Source: DTU015 sp964406505 (GTDB lineage Bacteria > Bacillota > Sulfobacillia > Fermentithermobacillales > Fermentithermobacillaceae). From it: 64,000 nt of DNA. Location of the stretch: assembly GCA_964406505.1 (NCBI GenBank), contig CAYORX010000003.1, positions 1 through 64,000 of the forward strand, in the 5' to 3' direction. Positions 51,215-59,837 of this stretch are shown piece by piece. Numbering within the stretch: position 1 is the first letter of the stretch; the number at the start of each line of letters is the position of its first letter. The notes beneath the pieces are model-generated. The model was not told the DNA's origin. It did no database searches and worked only from the letters and a program-made list of their open reading frames with translations. Made by a program: the position numbers and the translations under genes.

Positions 51215-52600
51215 TTACCACCAAATTTCAATTGACGTTCCAGGATAATAATGTTTAAGAATATCTGTGAAATCGTAACCTTTAGCCGCCATAAATTTTG
51301 CGCCCCACTGCGATAGTCCAACTCCATGGCCTGCACCGTTGCCTTTAAAAACGAATTCAACAGGCCCATCTTGTTCAACTGAGACAACAGTGGCGCCGGT
51401 AATCGGGGCAAATAAACCTTGCGAATTATGTATTTTGCAGTGCTCCAGCGACGTAGAATGCATTTCCGAACCGTTACTGACAAACGTTTCATAAGCAGGA
51501 TTAAGGTGCCCCAAAGTCTCACGACCATCACCTTTTCTAAAGATAGAAAACCATGTGCTCTTAAGTCCTAGGCTTAGTCGTAGATCGTTTGCTTTAACAA
51601 CAGTGCTATTGGCATATGATTTGATATTTACTGTAAACCATCTTCCGGAAGTTCCAGCTTCGTTGCCAAAAATCATATCTATGTTAGGCTCTTGCAATAG
51701 CGTCGCGAGCTTGGTGTCCAAAGTTTTCGCGCTAAATGTATTTTCCCAATTATAGTGAGGAGATTCATGTTCTAGTTCTTTAACGCTCGAAAGATATGGA
51801 ATTGCACCTCCCCATACAAATTGGGGGGTTTCGGTCATCCCTCCTCCGTCGGCATGATAATATGCAGCAATAGGAGTACCGTTGTATGTTAAGACTTCCC
51901 CTGTCGTTTCAGTACAAGCCTTAATTACATTTTCATTTTCAGAATCAATTCCCCGATATACCTGGTTTGATTCATCCGCCCAAATTTTGATGTCGTTTGG
52001 GGTGATGGAAGCAATATCGACAGGGTCATTCAGTAGTGCGTTTTTATGCAGTGTGTATGTACGCGAAGCAATAGTTTGTGCATTCAAAGCTTCTTTTTCC
52101 CAATTTCCGGGCATCTCGCAGGATGCTACCGACCATAAATATTTTTCAATATCTAATATGTTAGCTATATCTGGGGAGTGTTCATTTGGGATAATTAATA
52201 TACTTCCTCGAAATCGTGACCCCGATAGGTTAGAAGTTGTCGTGTTTTTTGTCGAAATCGAAAAACTTGCGCTATCGTTTTGATCGAAAGGAGTTATCAA
52301 GATTGGATCTGATGTTTCATTATGTAAAACCTTTGCGCCGTCAGAAATGGTAAATCGAACTTTATTTCCGCTGGCTTCGAGTGAGATATAGCTCTGATCG
52401 GGTAATAAATATTTATCTTGCTTCGAGATCATTTCATAATCTTCATAAACTCTTAACCGGACCGAATCTGATTTCATCAACCCTACGAGTATGTTTGGGG
52501 CTCCGCTGTAGGTGTTCTTTTGGGATTGAGCGTTTGCTACAGGTAGCCCTAACATAACTATTACTATCAAAAACAACATCATTTTTTTCGTAAAAGCCAT
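51215..52600 (-). CDS. spoIID: SpoIID/LytB-domain protein
   Basis: A 461-residue secreted protein with a signal peptide (MLFLIVIVMLGLPVANA). SpoIID is a lytic transglycosylase that cuts glycan strands during engulfment. The catalytic-region block ASCEMPGNWEKEALNAQTIASRTYTL, with the key Glu, and the C-terminal GAGHGVGLSQWGAKFMAAKGYDF and HYYPGTSIE are clear. The N-terminal 130 residues include an SPOR/amidase-enhancer-like part. The place between a DUF2905 gene and queA is recurrent in Clostridia, so this could be a paralogue rather than the true SpoIID. It overlaps the DUF2905 gene by 22 bases. Confidence 0.87.
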   Translation of the reverse strand: MAFTKKMMLFLIVIVMLGLPVANAQSQKNTYSGAPNILVGLMKSDSVRLRVYEDYEMISKQDKYLLPDQSYISLEASGNKVRFTISDGAKVLHNETSDPILITPFDQNDSASFSISTKNTTTSNLSGSRFRGSILIIPNEHSPDIANILDIEKYLWSVASCEMPGNWEKEALNAQTIASRTYTLHKNALLNDPVDIASITPNDIKIWADESNQVYRGIDSENENVIKACTETTGEVLTYNGTPIAAYYHADGGGMTETPQFVWGGAIPYLSSVKELEHESPHYNWENTFSAKTLDTKLATLLQEPNIDMIFGNEAGTSGRWFTVNIKSYANSTVVKANDLRLSLGLKSTWFSIFRKGDGRETLGHLNPAYETFVSNGSEMHSTSLEHCKIHNSQGLFAPITGATVVSVEQDGPVEFVFKGNGAGHGVGLSQWGAKFMAAKGYDFTDILKHYYPGTSIEIWW

Positions 52601-52803
52601 AACAAAATCGTAAGGCCCAAGCTTAAAATAATAGAACTCATGATGGGAAAATAAAAAGTGAAATTTTTACGCTTAATGACTATATCACCTGGCAGGCGAC
52701 CTAGACTTAAAAACTGCCCGCCAAAAGAAACCAAGGCTCCAACAACTAGCAATACTACTCCGGTTATCATCAACACACGACCAAATCCACTAAAACTTGG
52801 CAC
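52579..52803 (-). CDS. DUF2905 membrane protein
   Basis: A 74-residue protein with two membrane helices (VLMITGVVLLVVGALVSF and IMSSIILSLGLTILLWLL) joined by the conserved LSLGRLPGDIVIKRKNFTFYFPI. This pattern is DUF2905, a small family of unknown function. The GTG at 52803 follows AGGAGGTG by 9 bases, the ribosome binding site lying inside the end of queH. A GTG at 52815 would touch the ribosome binding site and is unlikely. Its end overlaps spoIID. Confidence 0.9.
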   Translation of the reverse strand: MPSFSGFGRVLMITGVVLLVVGALVSFGGQFLSLGRLPGDIVIKRKNFTFYFPIMSSIILSLGLTILLWLLRKK

Positions 52804-52804
52804 C

Positions 52805-53329
52805 CTACTTTTCACCTCCTATGCTGAACTGACAACCACAATAATTTTGCATATACATATGACAACCCCTAGCAATCTGTCTTGATCGTAAATATCCACG
52901 TCTAAAATCATTATACACATAAGGAACACGGTATTTACGTGAAACCTCTTCCATAATATCTACAATTCCCTGATGGTTTTGATAAGGGCTTACTAACAGC
53001 GTAGTAGAAAACCCATCGTATTTTTCATTCTGGGCGATCTGAGCTATTTTTTCAAATCTAACACGATAGCAGTTCTTACATCGTTCAGGTTTTGTATAAT
53101 CATCTGAAATAGTTTGCAGCCAATCGTCATATGCGATGGAAATTCTTCGAACTTTATAGTTACTAGAATGTGCCCACGTTTTAAGCGTAAGCCAACGTTT
53201 TTGCTCTTCTTTAGCAGGATAAATATTAGGATTGAAAAATACTCCCTCTACGATGACCCCTTGAGAACGATAGAAATGAAGAGGGAAAGTTGTGCACGGA
53301 CCACAACATGAATGAAGAAGTAGCCTCAA
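52805..53329 (-). CDS. queH: epoxyqueuosine reductase QueH
   Basis: Reduces epoxyqueuosine to queuosine, the last step of the pathway; it is the non-homologous replacement of QueG. The 174 residues contain the N-terminal LLHSCCGPC (adjacent Cys pair), FFNPNIYPAKEEQKR, ERCKNCYRVRFEK, FSTTLLVSPYQNH and the C-terminal YCGCQFS. The Cys residues bind a 4Fe-4S cluster and a further metal. TTG overlaps the ruvB stop by 3-4 bases. With tgt and queA downstream, all three terminal queuosine steps are encoded in one unit. Confidence 0.96.
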   Translation of the reverse strand: MRLLLHSCCGPCTTFPLHFYRSQGVIVEGVFFNPNIYPAKEEQKRWLTLKTWAHSSNYKVRRISIAYDDWLQTISDDYTKPERCKNCYRVRFEKIAQIAQNEKYDGFSTTLLVSPYQNHQGIVDIMEEVSRKYRVPYVYNDFRRGYLRSRQIARGCHMYMQNYCGCQFSIGGEK

Positions 53330-54354
53330 CTGTTATCAAAAAGCCCCTTTCTCTTATTATTGCCACCTAATATATACTCGATAGCTTTTTGGGTAGCAAC
53401 ACGGCCTCTAGGTGTTCTTTCTAAAAACCCCATTTGCAGCAAATAAGGTTCGCACACATCCTGGATGGTACCTGCATCTTCACTAACGCTTGCAGCGAGC
53501 GTTGATAATCCCACAGGACCGCCGTTATAGTTGTTAATTATTGCTGATAAGATCATTCGGTCCAACCCATCTAATCCTTCTGGATCGATGTCCATTGAAG
53601 CCAAAGATTCACATGCTAAATCACGTTTAATAGTGCCATCACCTTTTACTTGTGCGTAATCCCTGACCCGTCTTAACAGTCTATTCGCAATTCTTGGGGT
53701 TCCACGCGCTCTTTTAGCGATTTCTTCAGCCCCGGGATCATCGATTGAAACTCCTAAAATCTTCGCCGATCTGTGCACAACCTTGAAAAGTTCGCTTACT
53801 GAATAGAATTCTAAACGAAATGCAATTCCAAATCGGTCCCGTAGTGGTGAAGTTAACATTCCGCTTCTGGTAGTCGCAGCTACTAAAGTGAATCGAGGTA
53901 ATTTAAGCCTGTATGCTCTTGCCGCAGGCCCTTTTCCGGCGACCCAATCAAAAGAGAAGTCTTCCATAGCTGGGTAAAGAGCTTCTTCGGCTTGATGGTT
54001 TAATCTATGAATTTCATCTATGAACAATACATCTTTGTCCTCAAGATTGGTCAAAATAGCTACTAAATCACCTGAACGTTCGATGGCCGGACCGGACGTA
54101 ATTCGAATTCCTGCACCTAATTCATTAGCGATTATATGAGCTAAAGTAGTTTTACCTAATCCCGGTGGGCCTGAAAGTAAAATATGATCGACAGAATCTT
54201 GTCGCTGTTTGGCAGCCTCGATATATATTCTCAAATTCTTTTTGATCATTTTTTGACCAATGTAATCGGAAAGCGTTAAAGGTCTTAAAGATATTTCAGT
54301 TACTTCATCTTCAGGTAATACTTTTCTGGAAACAAGATCTCTAGAATCTGGCAA
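53326..54354 (-). CDS. ruvB: Holliday junction branch migration ATPase RuvB
   Basis: AAA+ motor for branch migration, 342 residues. It has LRPLTLSDYIGQ, Walker A SGPPGLGKTTLA, Walker B VLFIDEIHRLN, sensor 1 LVAATTRSGML, the arginine finger region PLRDRFGIAFRLEFY, and the C-terminal winged helix with GFLERTPRGRVAT. TTG at 54354 overlaps the ruvA end by 14 bases; GGAGGC lies 11 bases upstream. Confidence 0.98.
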   Translation of the reverse strand: MPDSRDLVSRKVLPEDEVTEISLRPLTLSDYIGQKMIKKNLRIYIEAAKQRQDSVDHILLSGPPGLGKTTLAHIIANELGAGIRITSGPAIERSGDLVAILTNLEDKDVLFIDEIHRLNHQAEEALYPAMEDFSFDWVAGKGPAARAYRLKLPRFTLVAATTRSGMLTSPLRDRFGIAFRLEFYSVSELFKVVHRSAKILGVSIDDPGAEEIAKRARGTPRIANRLLRRVRDYAQVKGDGTIKRDLACESLASMDIDPEGLDGLDRMILSAIINNYNGGPVGLSTLAASVSEDAGTIQDVCEPYLLQMGFLERTPRGRVATQKAIEYILGGNNKRKGLFDNS

Positions 54355-54928
54355 GGTGTTTTAAAGCCTCCCGAAGCAATATTTCTAGATCCGAAGTAGA
54401 GATATTTTTATTTGCATACGATAAAGCAGTTTGAGCCTCATGCCTTGAATAACCCAAAGCTAACAATGCTTCAACGGCTTCTTCTGTCATGTCAGGTTGT
54501 CCGGGAGCAACACCAAGTGTTTCTTTTGGCAATCCTATTTTGTCTCTTAGTTCAACGATAATTCGTGCAGCAGTTTTTTTCCCTATGCCGGGCAAACGAA
54601 TAAGAGTTTTTTCATCTTTAGTTAATACGGCCCTGTAAAATTCTCTTACAGGCAAAGATGACAATATCCCGATAGCAATCCTAGGTCCTATTCCATGGAC
54701 AGTCATAAGCATGTCAAAAAGCACTCTGTCCTCCGGATTAATAAAACCATACATACTCCAACCATCATCTCTTATGATAAGCCTGGTATGCAAACAAATT
54801 TCTTGGCCGGTTTCTACGGATTCTAACAATTCCGAAGACACGTGAACTTCAAAGCCAATACCAGCTACTAAAACAGTAATGGTATGTTTATTTTTAGAAA
54901 CGAGTAATCCATTAAGTTGTGATATCAT
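54341..54928 (-). CDS. ruvA: Holliday junction DNA helicase subunit RuvA
   Basis: RuvA binds the four-way junction and loads RuvB. The 195 residues comprise the OB fold (MISQLNGLLVSKNKHTITVLV), two helix-hairpin-helix motifs (LMTVHGIGPRIAIGIL and LIRLPGIGKKTAARIIVELRDK) and the C-terminal RuvB-binding domain (EEAVEALLALGYSRHEA). ATG at 54928 gives the family's normal start and overlaps ruvC by 17 bases; codons upstream belong to ruvC's end in another frame. Confidence 0.98.
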   Translation of the reverse strand: MISQLNGLLVSKNKHTITVLVAGIGFEVHVSSELLESVETGQEICLHTRLIIRDDGWSMYGFINPEDRVLFDMLMTVHGIGPRIAIGILSSLPVREFYRAVLTKDEKTLIRLPGIGKKTAARIIVELRDKIGLPKETLGVAPGQPDMTEEAVEALLALGYSRHEAQTALSYANKNISTSDLEILLREALKHLARF

Positions 54929-55445
54929 TAAATTTACCTTTTTCCATCTTTTTACTGCTGGCAATTACAGCGCGGAAAGACCTCTTGATAGATGACGCTA
55001 CGGCAATAGCTAAAGCATCACTCACATCGTCGGGTCTTGGTATTCTTGACAATCCTAAAATGTTTTTTATTATTATACCAACTTGTTTTTTGGTTGCGTT
55101 ACCATACCCTACTATAGACGATTTTACCTGTAAAGGGGTTACTTCTTCCATAGGGATTTTATGCATTCCTGCCACTAGAACGCTAATCCCGCGGCTTTGG
55201 CCTACTGTAATTGCAGTCTTTACATTTTTTGCAAAAAATAATTGTTCGATACCTATTAGATCCGGCGAATGCTTGTCTACCAGAGAATTTAGATTTTCAA
55301 AAATAAAGAGCAATCTGGCTGGTAAATCTTCTTTTTTATTTGTGGTAATACATCCGTAATCTATTGCAGTAAAATCCTGACCTTTAGCTTCAATTACACC
55401 CCATCCTGTACGTGCTAAGCCAGGATCGATTCCAAGTACTCGCAT
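54912..55445 (-). CDS. ruvC: Holliday junction resolvase RuvC
   Basis: Endonuclease that resolves Holliday junctions. The 177 residues hold the acidic catalytic set: Asp7 in GIDPGLARTG, Glu near 66 in GIEQLFFAKN, and the pair in PDDVSDALAIA (near 139-142). ATG start. Presence of ruvC together with ruvAB suits Clostridia; Bacilli use RecU in its place. Confidence 0.97.
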   Translation of the reverse strand: MRVLGIDPGLARTGWGVIEAKGQDFTAIDYGCITTNKKEDLPARLLFIFENLNSLVDKHSPDLIGIEQLFFAKNVKTAITVGQSRGISVLVAGMHKIPMEEVTPLQVKSSIVGYGNATKKQVGIIIKNILGLSRIPRPDDVSDALAIAVASSIKRSFRAVIASSKKMEKGKFNDITT

Positions 55446-55477
55446 TGATATGACCCCCGCGCTAGGTGTTCGACGGG

Positions 55478-56023
55478 TTAGTCTGTGATTCCTTCCAAAT
55501 ATGACTTGACCAGTATTTCTAGATGTTCGGGGTTCTCATCAAAAAGCAAAATTCCATTCCTAAGTTGTTCCAACGTTTCTTTATGTAAAATAAGAAATTC
55601 TTTTAAATTATTGTAATCTTGGACGATAAAGTTTTTGTCAGCACTTTGCCCCCTAAATACCACCACTCGGCCGCGGTATATTTTTATGAAGCGATAACAA
55701 CTATGATTAGGGCACCATTCATCAATGGTTTTTACAAGATTGATCATCGTATCGTGTTGCTGTTCAATATGCCAATCATCAGATAAAGAGGCAAAGAAAG
55801 AATCCAGTTGGGCGTTATTTATATCTGTTGTGGTAGTAACTGTATCCCCGCATTTACTATATCTCGTTGTATAGACCACTTTAATGGTCGATGGTATCGG
55901 ATCGGTACTAGGTACAGAAAATATGAAGTACGAAATTAAAGACTTACCGCAAATGATTCCGGCGAATAACACTACGACAAACAATGCTATCGTCTTATAC
56001 AATTGGAAATGCTTGTTTTGCAC
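55478..56023 (-). CDS. bofC: BofC-like protein (putative intercompartmental sporulation regulator)
   Basis: A 181-residue protein with an N-terminal membrane anchor or signal (TIALFVVVLFAGIICGKSL) and an exported part. The C-terminal half (FIKIYRGRVVVFRGQSADKNFIVQDY, LRNGILLFDENPEHLEILVKSYLEG) resembles the C-terminal domain of BofC, a forespore protein that restrains SpoIVB and so pro-sigma-K processing. Gene order yebC-bofC-ruv-queA-tgt-yajC is that of B. subtilis. Similarity is limited, so the name rests on both. GTG at 56023 follows GGGAGGGAGGG; an upstream frame to 56083 has no ribosome binding site. Confidence 0.72.
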   Translation of the reverse strand: MQNKHFQLYKTIALFVVVLFAGIICGKSLISYFIFSVPSTDPIPSTIKVVYTTRYSKCGDTVTTTTDINNAQLDSFFASLSDDWHIEQQHDTMINLVKTIDEWCPNHSCYRFIKIYRGRVVVFRGQSADKNFIVQDYNNLKEFLILHKETLEQLRNGILLFDENPEHLEILVKSYLEGITD

Positions 56024-56083
56024 TTTTCCCTCCCTCCCGGTAGATTTAGGTTCCCCAGGAAAGAGGGGCATATGCACAATCAA

Positions 56084-56830
56084 TTAGCGGTTTTCAAGCA
56101 GTAACTCATCGGGTACGTCAAAATTAGCATAAACCCTAGATACATCATCGTGAGATTCAAGCAGATCCATTAGCACCAGCACCTTTGATGCTTCATCACC
56201 ATCTAAGTTAACGTGTGTTTTTGGCACCATCGTTAGTTCTGCAGTCTGTATTTTTGCTCCGGCAGCCTCTAATGCTTCTTTTACATCCTCCAAATCTGAT
56301 ATCTCAGTATAGATTTCATAACAATCATCTTCTATTTGCATATCAAGAGCACCAGTTTCGATACAAATTTCAAGCGCTTTTTCTTCTGTGAAATTTTCTT
56401 TATCTAAGGCAACGAAACCTCTTTGATCGAAGATCCAAGCAACAGATCCAATTTCAGCTAATTTGCCGCCATGTTTGGAAAATATATGCCTGAACTCCGA
56501 AGCGGTTCGGTTTCGGTTATCAGTGGCAACTTCGACTAAAATAGCGGTGCCACCCGGACCATATCCTTCGTAAGTTAACTCTTCGATAATTCCCCCGGCA
56601 AGTTCACCGGTTCCGCGTTTAATGGCACGCTCAATGTTGTCAGCGCTTACATTCGATTGCTTGGCTTTGTCAACTGCCAGTCTAAGTCTAAAATTTAGAT
56701 CGAGATTGCCGCCACCTTCACGTGCTGCGAGCATAACATCCCTTACTGCCTTAGATATAATTCGCGAACGTTGCGCGTCCATTCTTTCCTTCTTACGTTT
56801 AATGTTTGACCATTTTGAGTGTCCGGCCAA
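56084..56830 (-). CDS. yebC: YebC/PmpR-family protein (TACO1 family)
   Basis: A 248-residue member of the YebC family: AGHSKWSNIKRKKERMDAQRSRIISKAVRD at the start, YEGYGPGGTAILVEVATDNRNRTASEFRH, and GSVAWIFDQRG. Members have been described both as transcriptional regulators and as factors that help ribosomes through difficult motifs such as polyproline stretches; which applies here is open. The LysM protein of this window is Pro-rich, a possible beneficiary. TTG at 56830 follows AAGGAGG, which overlaps the nadE stop region. Confidence 0.95.
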   Translation of the reverse strand: MAGHSKWSNIKRKKERMDAQRSRIISKAVRDVMLAAREGGGNLDLNFRLRLAVDKAKQSNVSADNIERAIKRGTGELAGGIIEELTYEGYGPGGTAILVEVATDNRNRTASEFRHIFSKHGGKLAEIGSVAWIFDQRGFVALDKENFTEEKALEICIETGALDMQIEDDCYEIYTEISDLEDVKEALEAAGAKIQTAELTMVPKTHVNLDGDEASKVLVLMDLLESHDDVSRVYANFDVPDELLLENR

Positions 56831-56833
56831 ATG

Positions 56834-57586
56834 TCATTCCTCCTTAAAATTATAGTTTCTTTCACATAAAATCGGATTTGGCGGAAGGTTTCTTTTGTGT
56901 GCACTTTTTTTATGCATTTGTAGAATTTTGGCTTCAGCATCTTTCGGTATTTCCTTGTCCCTAAGATAGGCATCTAAATGTTCATAAGATACGCCCATTT
57001 CCTGCTCATCAGTTTGGCCTTCCCATAGTCCGCCTGAAGGTTGTTTAGCTAAAATTTTTTCGGAAATCCCGTAATGTTTGGAAAGCTGCCTTACCTCGTA
57101 TTTTGTAAGTCCGATTAGGGGTAATAAATCGACACCACCATCGCCATATTTGGTGAAATAACCGACAAAATATTCACTTTGGTTAGTAGTTCCTACCACG
57201 ATATAATTCATTAAGTTTGCGTAATAATAAAGCGTTGTCATACGTAAACGAGGTTTAAGGTTAGCGTTGGCCATTATTTTATCATCTTTTGACCCGCCCA
57301 CCATATTGATGAAACTATCAAATAGTGGTGCAAGATCTAATACTTTATACTTACAATCAAAATGCTGCAAAATCTCAATAGCATCTTCAATATCCGTTTT
57401 TGCCGAATAACAAGGAAGAACTAGTCCCAGACAATTATCTTGCCACGCTTCTTTTGCAAGTGCAACTACTAACGCTGAATCTAATCCGCCCGAAACTCCG
57501 AAAACTCCTCCTTGAACTCCGGCTGAACTGCTAGTGTGTTTCATCCAATAGGATATTGCTTTTGCTGTTTTTGAGACATTTTTCAA
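56834..57586 (-). CDS. nadE: NH3-dependent NAD+ synthetase
   Basis: Amidates nicotinic acid adenine dinucleotide to NAD+. The 250 residues show the ATP pyrophosphatase loop GVSGGLDSALVVALA, RLRMTTLYYYANLMNYIVVGTTNQSE, KYGDGGVDLLPLIGLTK and PSGGLWEGQTDEQEMG. There is no glutaminase domain, so ammonia is the nitrogen source. TTG at 57586 has GGAG 8 bases before it; a GTG at 57595 is too close to the ribosome binding site. It sits 3 bases before yebC, so they are coupled. Confidence 0.96.
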   Translation of the reverse strand: MKNVSKTAKAISYWMKHTSSSAGVQGGVFGVSGGLDSALVVALAKEAWQDNCLGLVLPCYSAKTDIEDAIEILQHFDCKYKVLDLAPLFDSFINMVGGSKDDKIMANANLKPRLRMTTLYYYANLMNYIVVGTTNQSEYFVGYFTKYGDGGVDLLPLIGLTKYEVRQLSKHYGISEKILAKQPSGGLWEGQTDEQEMGVSYEHLDAYLRDKEIPKDAEAKILQMHKKSAHKRNLPPNPILCERNYNFKEE

Positions 57587-57660
57587 AACAATCACTCCGG
57601 ATCAATTCTTTAAGAACATTATGGTCCACAACTCCTAAGTTGTGAAGGCCTTAAAATCAT

Positions 57661-58311
57661 TTACTGATTATCGTAGGGGAGTGTTAGATAAGTATCTGGG
57701 ACTTCGCCAGGAATAATCACAGTAGTAAGGGGTACATCAACCGAGACGTAAGTTTTGGTTGAAATAAGTGGAATGACTATTTGTAAAGTAAAAGATGCAT
57801 TCAAAAAAAGATCGTATTTTAACTGATTAATGCCGGTCACGTCAAATCTATCTAAGATTTTCACATCGACATAACCGTAAGGACACATGGCTACTTTAAT
57901 TGTCGGACCTTTTGTAGCAAATATACGAGAGCCTAGTATTTGTCCTAATGGGATATGGAGCCCAAATCTTTGGAGGTCATTGACAGTGTTTTGCAGTAAC
58001 GCTAAAACTTCTGATTGAATTTCAGTTATGCATGCTGCATTTGTTTGCGTATATAAAAGTTTGCCGTTGGGATCAGTGTGGAAACTTAATAATTCTTTGT
58101 TCTCAAGAAGAGTGTCGACGTGGGAATGTATCGCTTGTAAAACAGCTCTATTAGCGATAGCGATCACTTTTGTTTCTGAGATAGCTAACAAAGTGGGAAC
58201 AATTTTCATTTCTATGTAAATAAAAACGCATACAAGTACAGATACAAATAGAACTACATATAATATGGGTTTTGGTTGTATTTTTTTGGTATTCAAAAAC
58301 TTTTTGCTCAA
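57661..58311 (-). CDS. yunB: sporulation protein YunB
   Basis: A 216-residue protein with an N-terminal membrane helix (LYVVLFVSVLVCVFIYIEM), then TLLAISETKVIAIANRAVLQAI, LLYTQTNAACITEIQSEVL, LGQILGSRIFATKGPTIKV and PLISTKTYVSVDVPLTTVIIPGEVPDTY. These match YunB, a sigma-E-dependent mother-cell protein of unknown biochemical role. TTG start with AAAGGGG about 12 bases upstream, so the start is moderately certain. It follows tyrS by 88 bases. Confidence 0.92.
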   Translation of the reverse strand: MSKKFLNTKKIQPKPILYVVLFVSVLVCVFIYIEMKIVPTLLAISETKVIAIANRAVLQAIHSHVDTLLENKELLSFHTDPNGKLLYTQTNAACITEIQSEVLALLQNTVNDLQRFGLHIPLGQILGSRIFATKGPTIKVAMCPYGYVDVKILDRFDVTGINQLKYDLFLNASFTLQIVIPLISTKTYVSVDVPLTTVIIPGEVPDTYLTLPYDNQ

Positions 58312-58399
58312 AATAATGAGAAGCCCCTTTCAGAACAGGTAGCATCTCATTGTTATGCAACAATATGTTTTAAAGTTCATATAAAAATGAAATATGAAA

Positions 58400-59632
58400 T
58401 TATTTTGCCGAAACTCTACAAAAGCGTCGCTTGCCCACTTGAAGTAGCATCTCGTCTTTAATTCTTATCAAGGATGACGGATCATTGATTCTAACTTGAT
58501 CAACTCTTACGGCACCGCTAGTGATCAGTCGGCGAGCTTCTGATGAAGAAGGTGCTAGGTTACATATGGCAAGCAGTTTGGCTAGTCCGAGTTTTTTACC
58601 AGATTTAAGCTCATCATGTTCGATCGTTTCTATGTTTTCAGGGAGCGCTCCTTGCCTGAAAACACGCAAAAAGTTGTCTTGCTCACTTTTCGCTTGATTC
58701 ATTCCATAAAACTCAGCGACAACTCTATTAGCCAATTCCATTTTCAAGTCCATGGGATGACGCTTACCCGTTTCCACATCTCGCATCATACTTTCTATAG
58801 TTGATTTCGGTTCCGCCAAAACCAACTCAAAGTAATCAGGCATTACTTCATCAGGGATAGACATAACCTTACCATACATATCTTCTGGTGCGTCAGTTAC
58901 CCCAATGTAATTCCCTAAGCTTTTTGACATTTTCTCGGTGCCGTCAGTTCCTACAAGAAGAGGCATTGTAAGTGCTATTTGTGATTGTTGCCCAAATCTT
59001 GGCTGCAAATCCCTACCGATCAGTAAATTAAAGGTTTGATCCGTTCCGCCCAGTTCGACATCTGCATTTATTGCTATAGAGTCGTATGCTTGAGCGATGG
59101 GATACAAAAATTCGTGAATACCAATCGGATGACCGGCTTTAAACCGCTTGCTAAAATCATCGCGTTCAATCATGCGAGCCACGGTAAGCATAGACGCTAG
59201 GTTAACGATTTCTCTGAAAGTAAGGGGAGAAAGCCATGATGAATTGAACTCCACATGGGTCTTATCAGGGTCTAAGATTAAGGTAGCTTGTTCGTGGTAT
59301 GTCTGAGCGTTAGCTTCAATCTCTTCTTTAGACAATTGCCGTCGGGTTTTTGACCTTCCACTTGGATCTCCGATCAATCCTGTAAAATCACCTATTACGA
59401 AATATATTTCATGCCCTAATTCTTGAAACTCCCTGAGTTTTCTCATAACCACCATGTGGCCAAGATGAATGTCTGGAGCACTTGGATCGACCCCAAGTTT
59501 CACTTTTAAAGGGCGTTTTTGTTCGATTGATTGTTCGATCTTGGATCTAAGCTCATCTTCAGTAACAACCATAGCAGCTCTTTGAGCGATTAAGTTAACT
59601 TGATGAGAAACTATTTCATCTAATTTTGCCAA
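58400..59632 (-). CDS. tyrS: tyrosyl-tRNA synthetase
   Basis: Class I aminoacyl-tRNA synthetase, 410 residues. HIGH-type motif HLGHMVVMRKL (about residue 56), LGGTDQTFNLLIGRDLQ, KMSKS motif EKMSKSLGNYIG (about 235), and a C-terminal S4 domain (AICNLAPSSSEARRLITSGAVRV). The length and the HLGH/KMSKS details fit the TyrZ-like branch. TTG at 59632 follows AAGGAGG by 9 bases. The 205-base upstream region shows no T-box sequence (no GGGTGGNACCGCG), unlike many Firmicutes tyrS genes. Confidence 0.97.
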   Translation of the reverse strand: MAKLDEIVSHQVNLIAQRAAMVVTEDELRSKIEQSIEQKRPLKVKLGVDPSAPDIHLGHMVVMRKLREFQELGHEIYFVIGDFTGLIGDPSGRSKTRRQLSKEEIEANAQTYHEQATLILDPDKTHVEFNSSWLSPLTFREIVNLASMLTVARMIERDDFSKRFKAGHPIGIHEFLYPIAQAYDSIAINADVELGGTDQTFNLLIGRDLQPRFGQQSQIALTMPLLVGTDGTEKMSKSLGNYIGVTDAPEDMYGKVMSIPDEVMPDYFELVLAEPKSTIESMMRDVETGKRHPMDLKMELANRVVAEFYGMNQAKSEQDNFLRVFRQGALPENIETIEHDELKSGKKLGLAKLLAICNLAPSSSEARRLITSGAVRVDQVRINDPSSLIRIKDEMLLQVGKRRFCRVSAK

Positions 59633-59837
59633 AGCGTAGACCCTCCTTGGGCTTTACGATTGATTATACCATTATAGATAAGGCTTAAAAAGTCAAGTAG
59701 CAAAGGTGGTATAATAATGGCACTTAGTTGTATTGTTTCTCGTCTGATAACATAAAACCAGATATAATAATTTAATGATGTCGAATTTGATGGTCAAATA
59801 TGATACTTGTAGCGCAAAATGCTGGAGGTAGGAAAAC

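Noticed and set aside
51211..51531. N-terminal extension of queA by 107 residues
   Set aside because: It lies entirely over spoIID in another frame and has no similarity to QueA; ATG 51210 gives the normal N-terminus.
57630..57648. Hairpin CACAACT-ccta-AGTTGTG between yunB and nadE as a terminator
   Set aside because: Short stem and no T-run on either strand; left out as a feature.
59633..59837. T-box riboswitch upstream of tyrS
   Set aside because: I looked for the T-box core sequence and an antiterminator stem and found neither; the region seems to hold only two divergent promoters that I could not define well.
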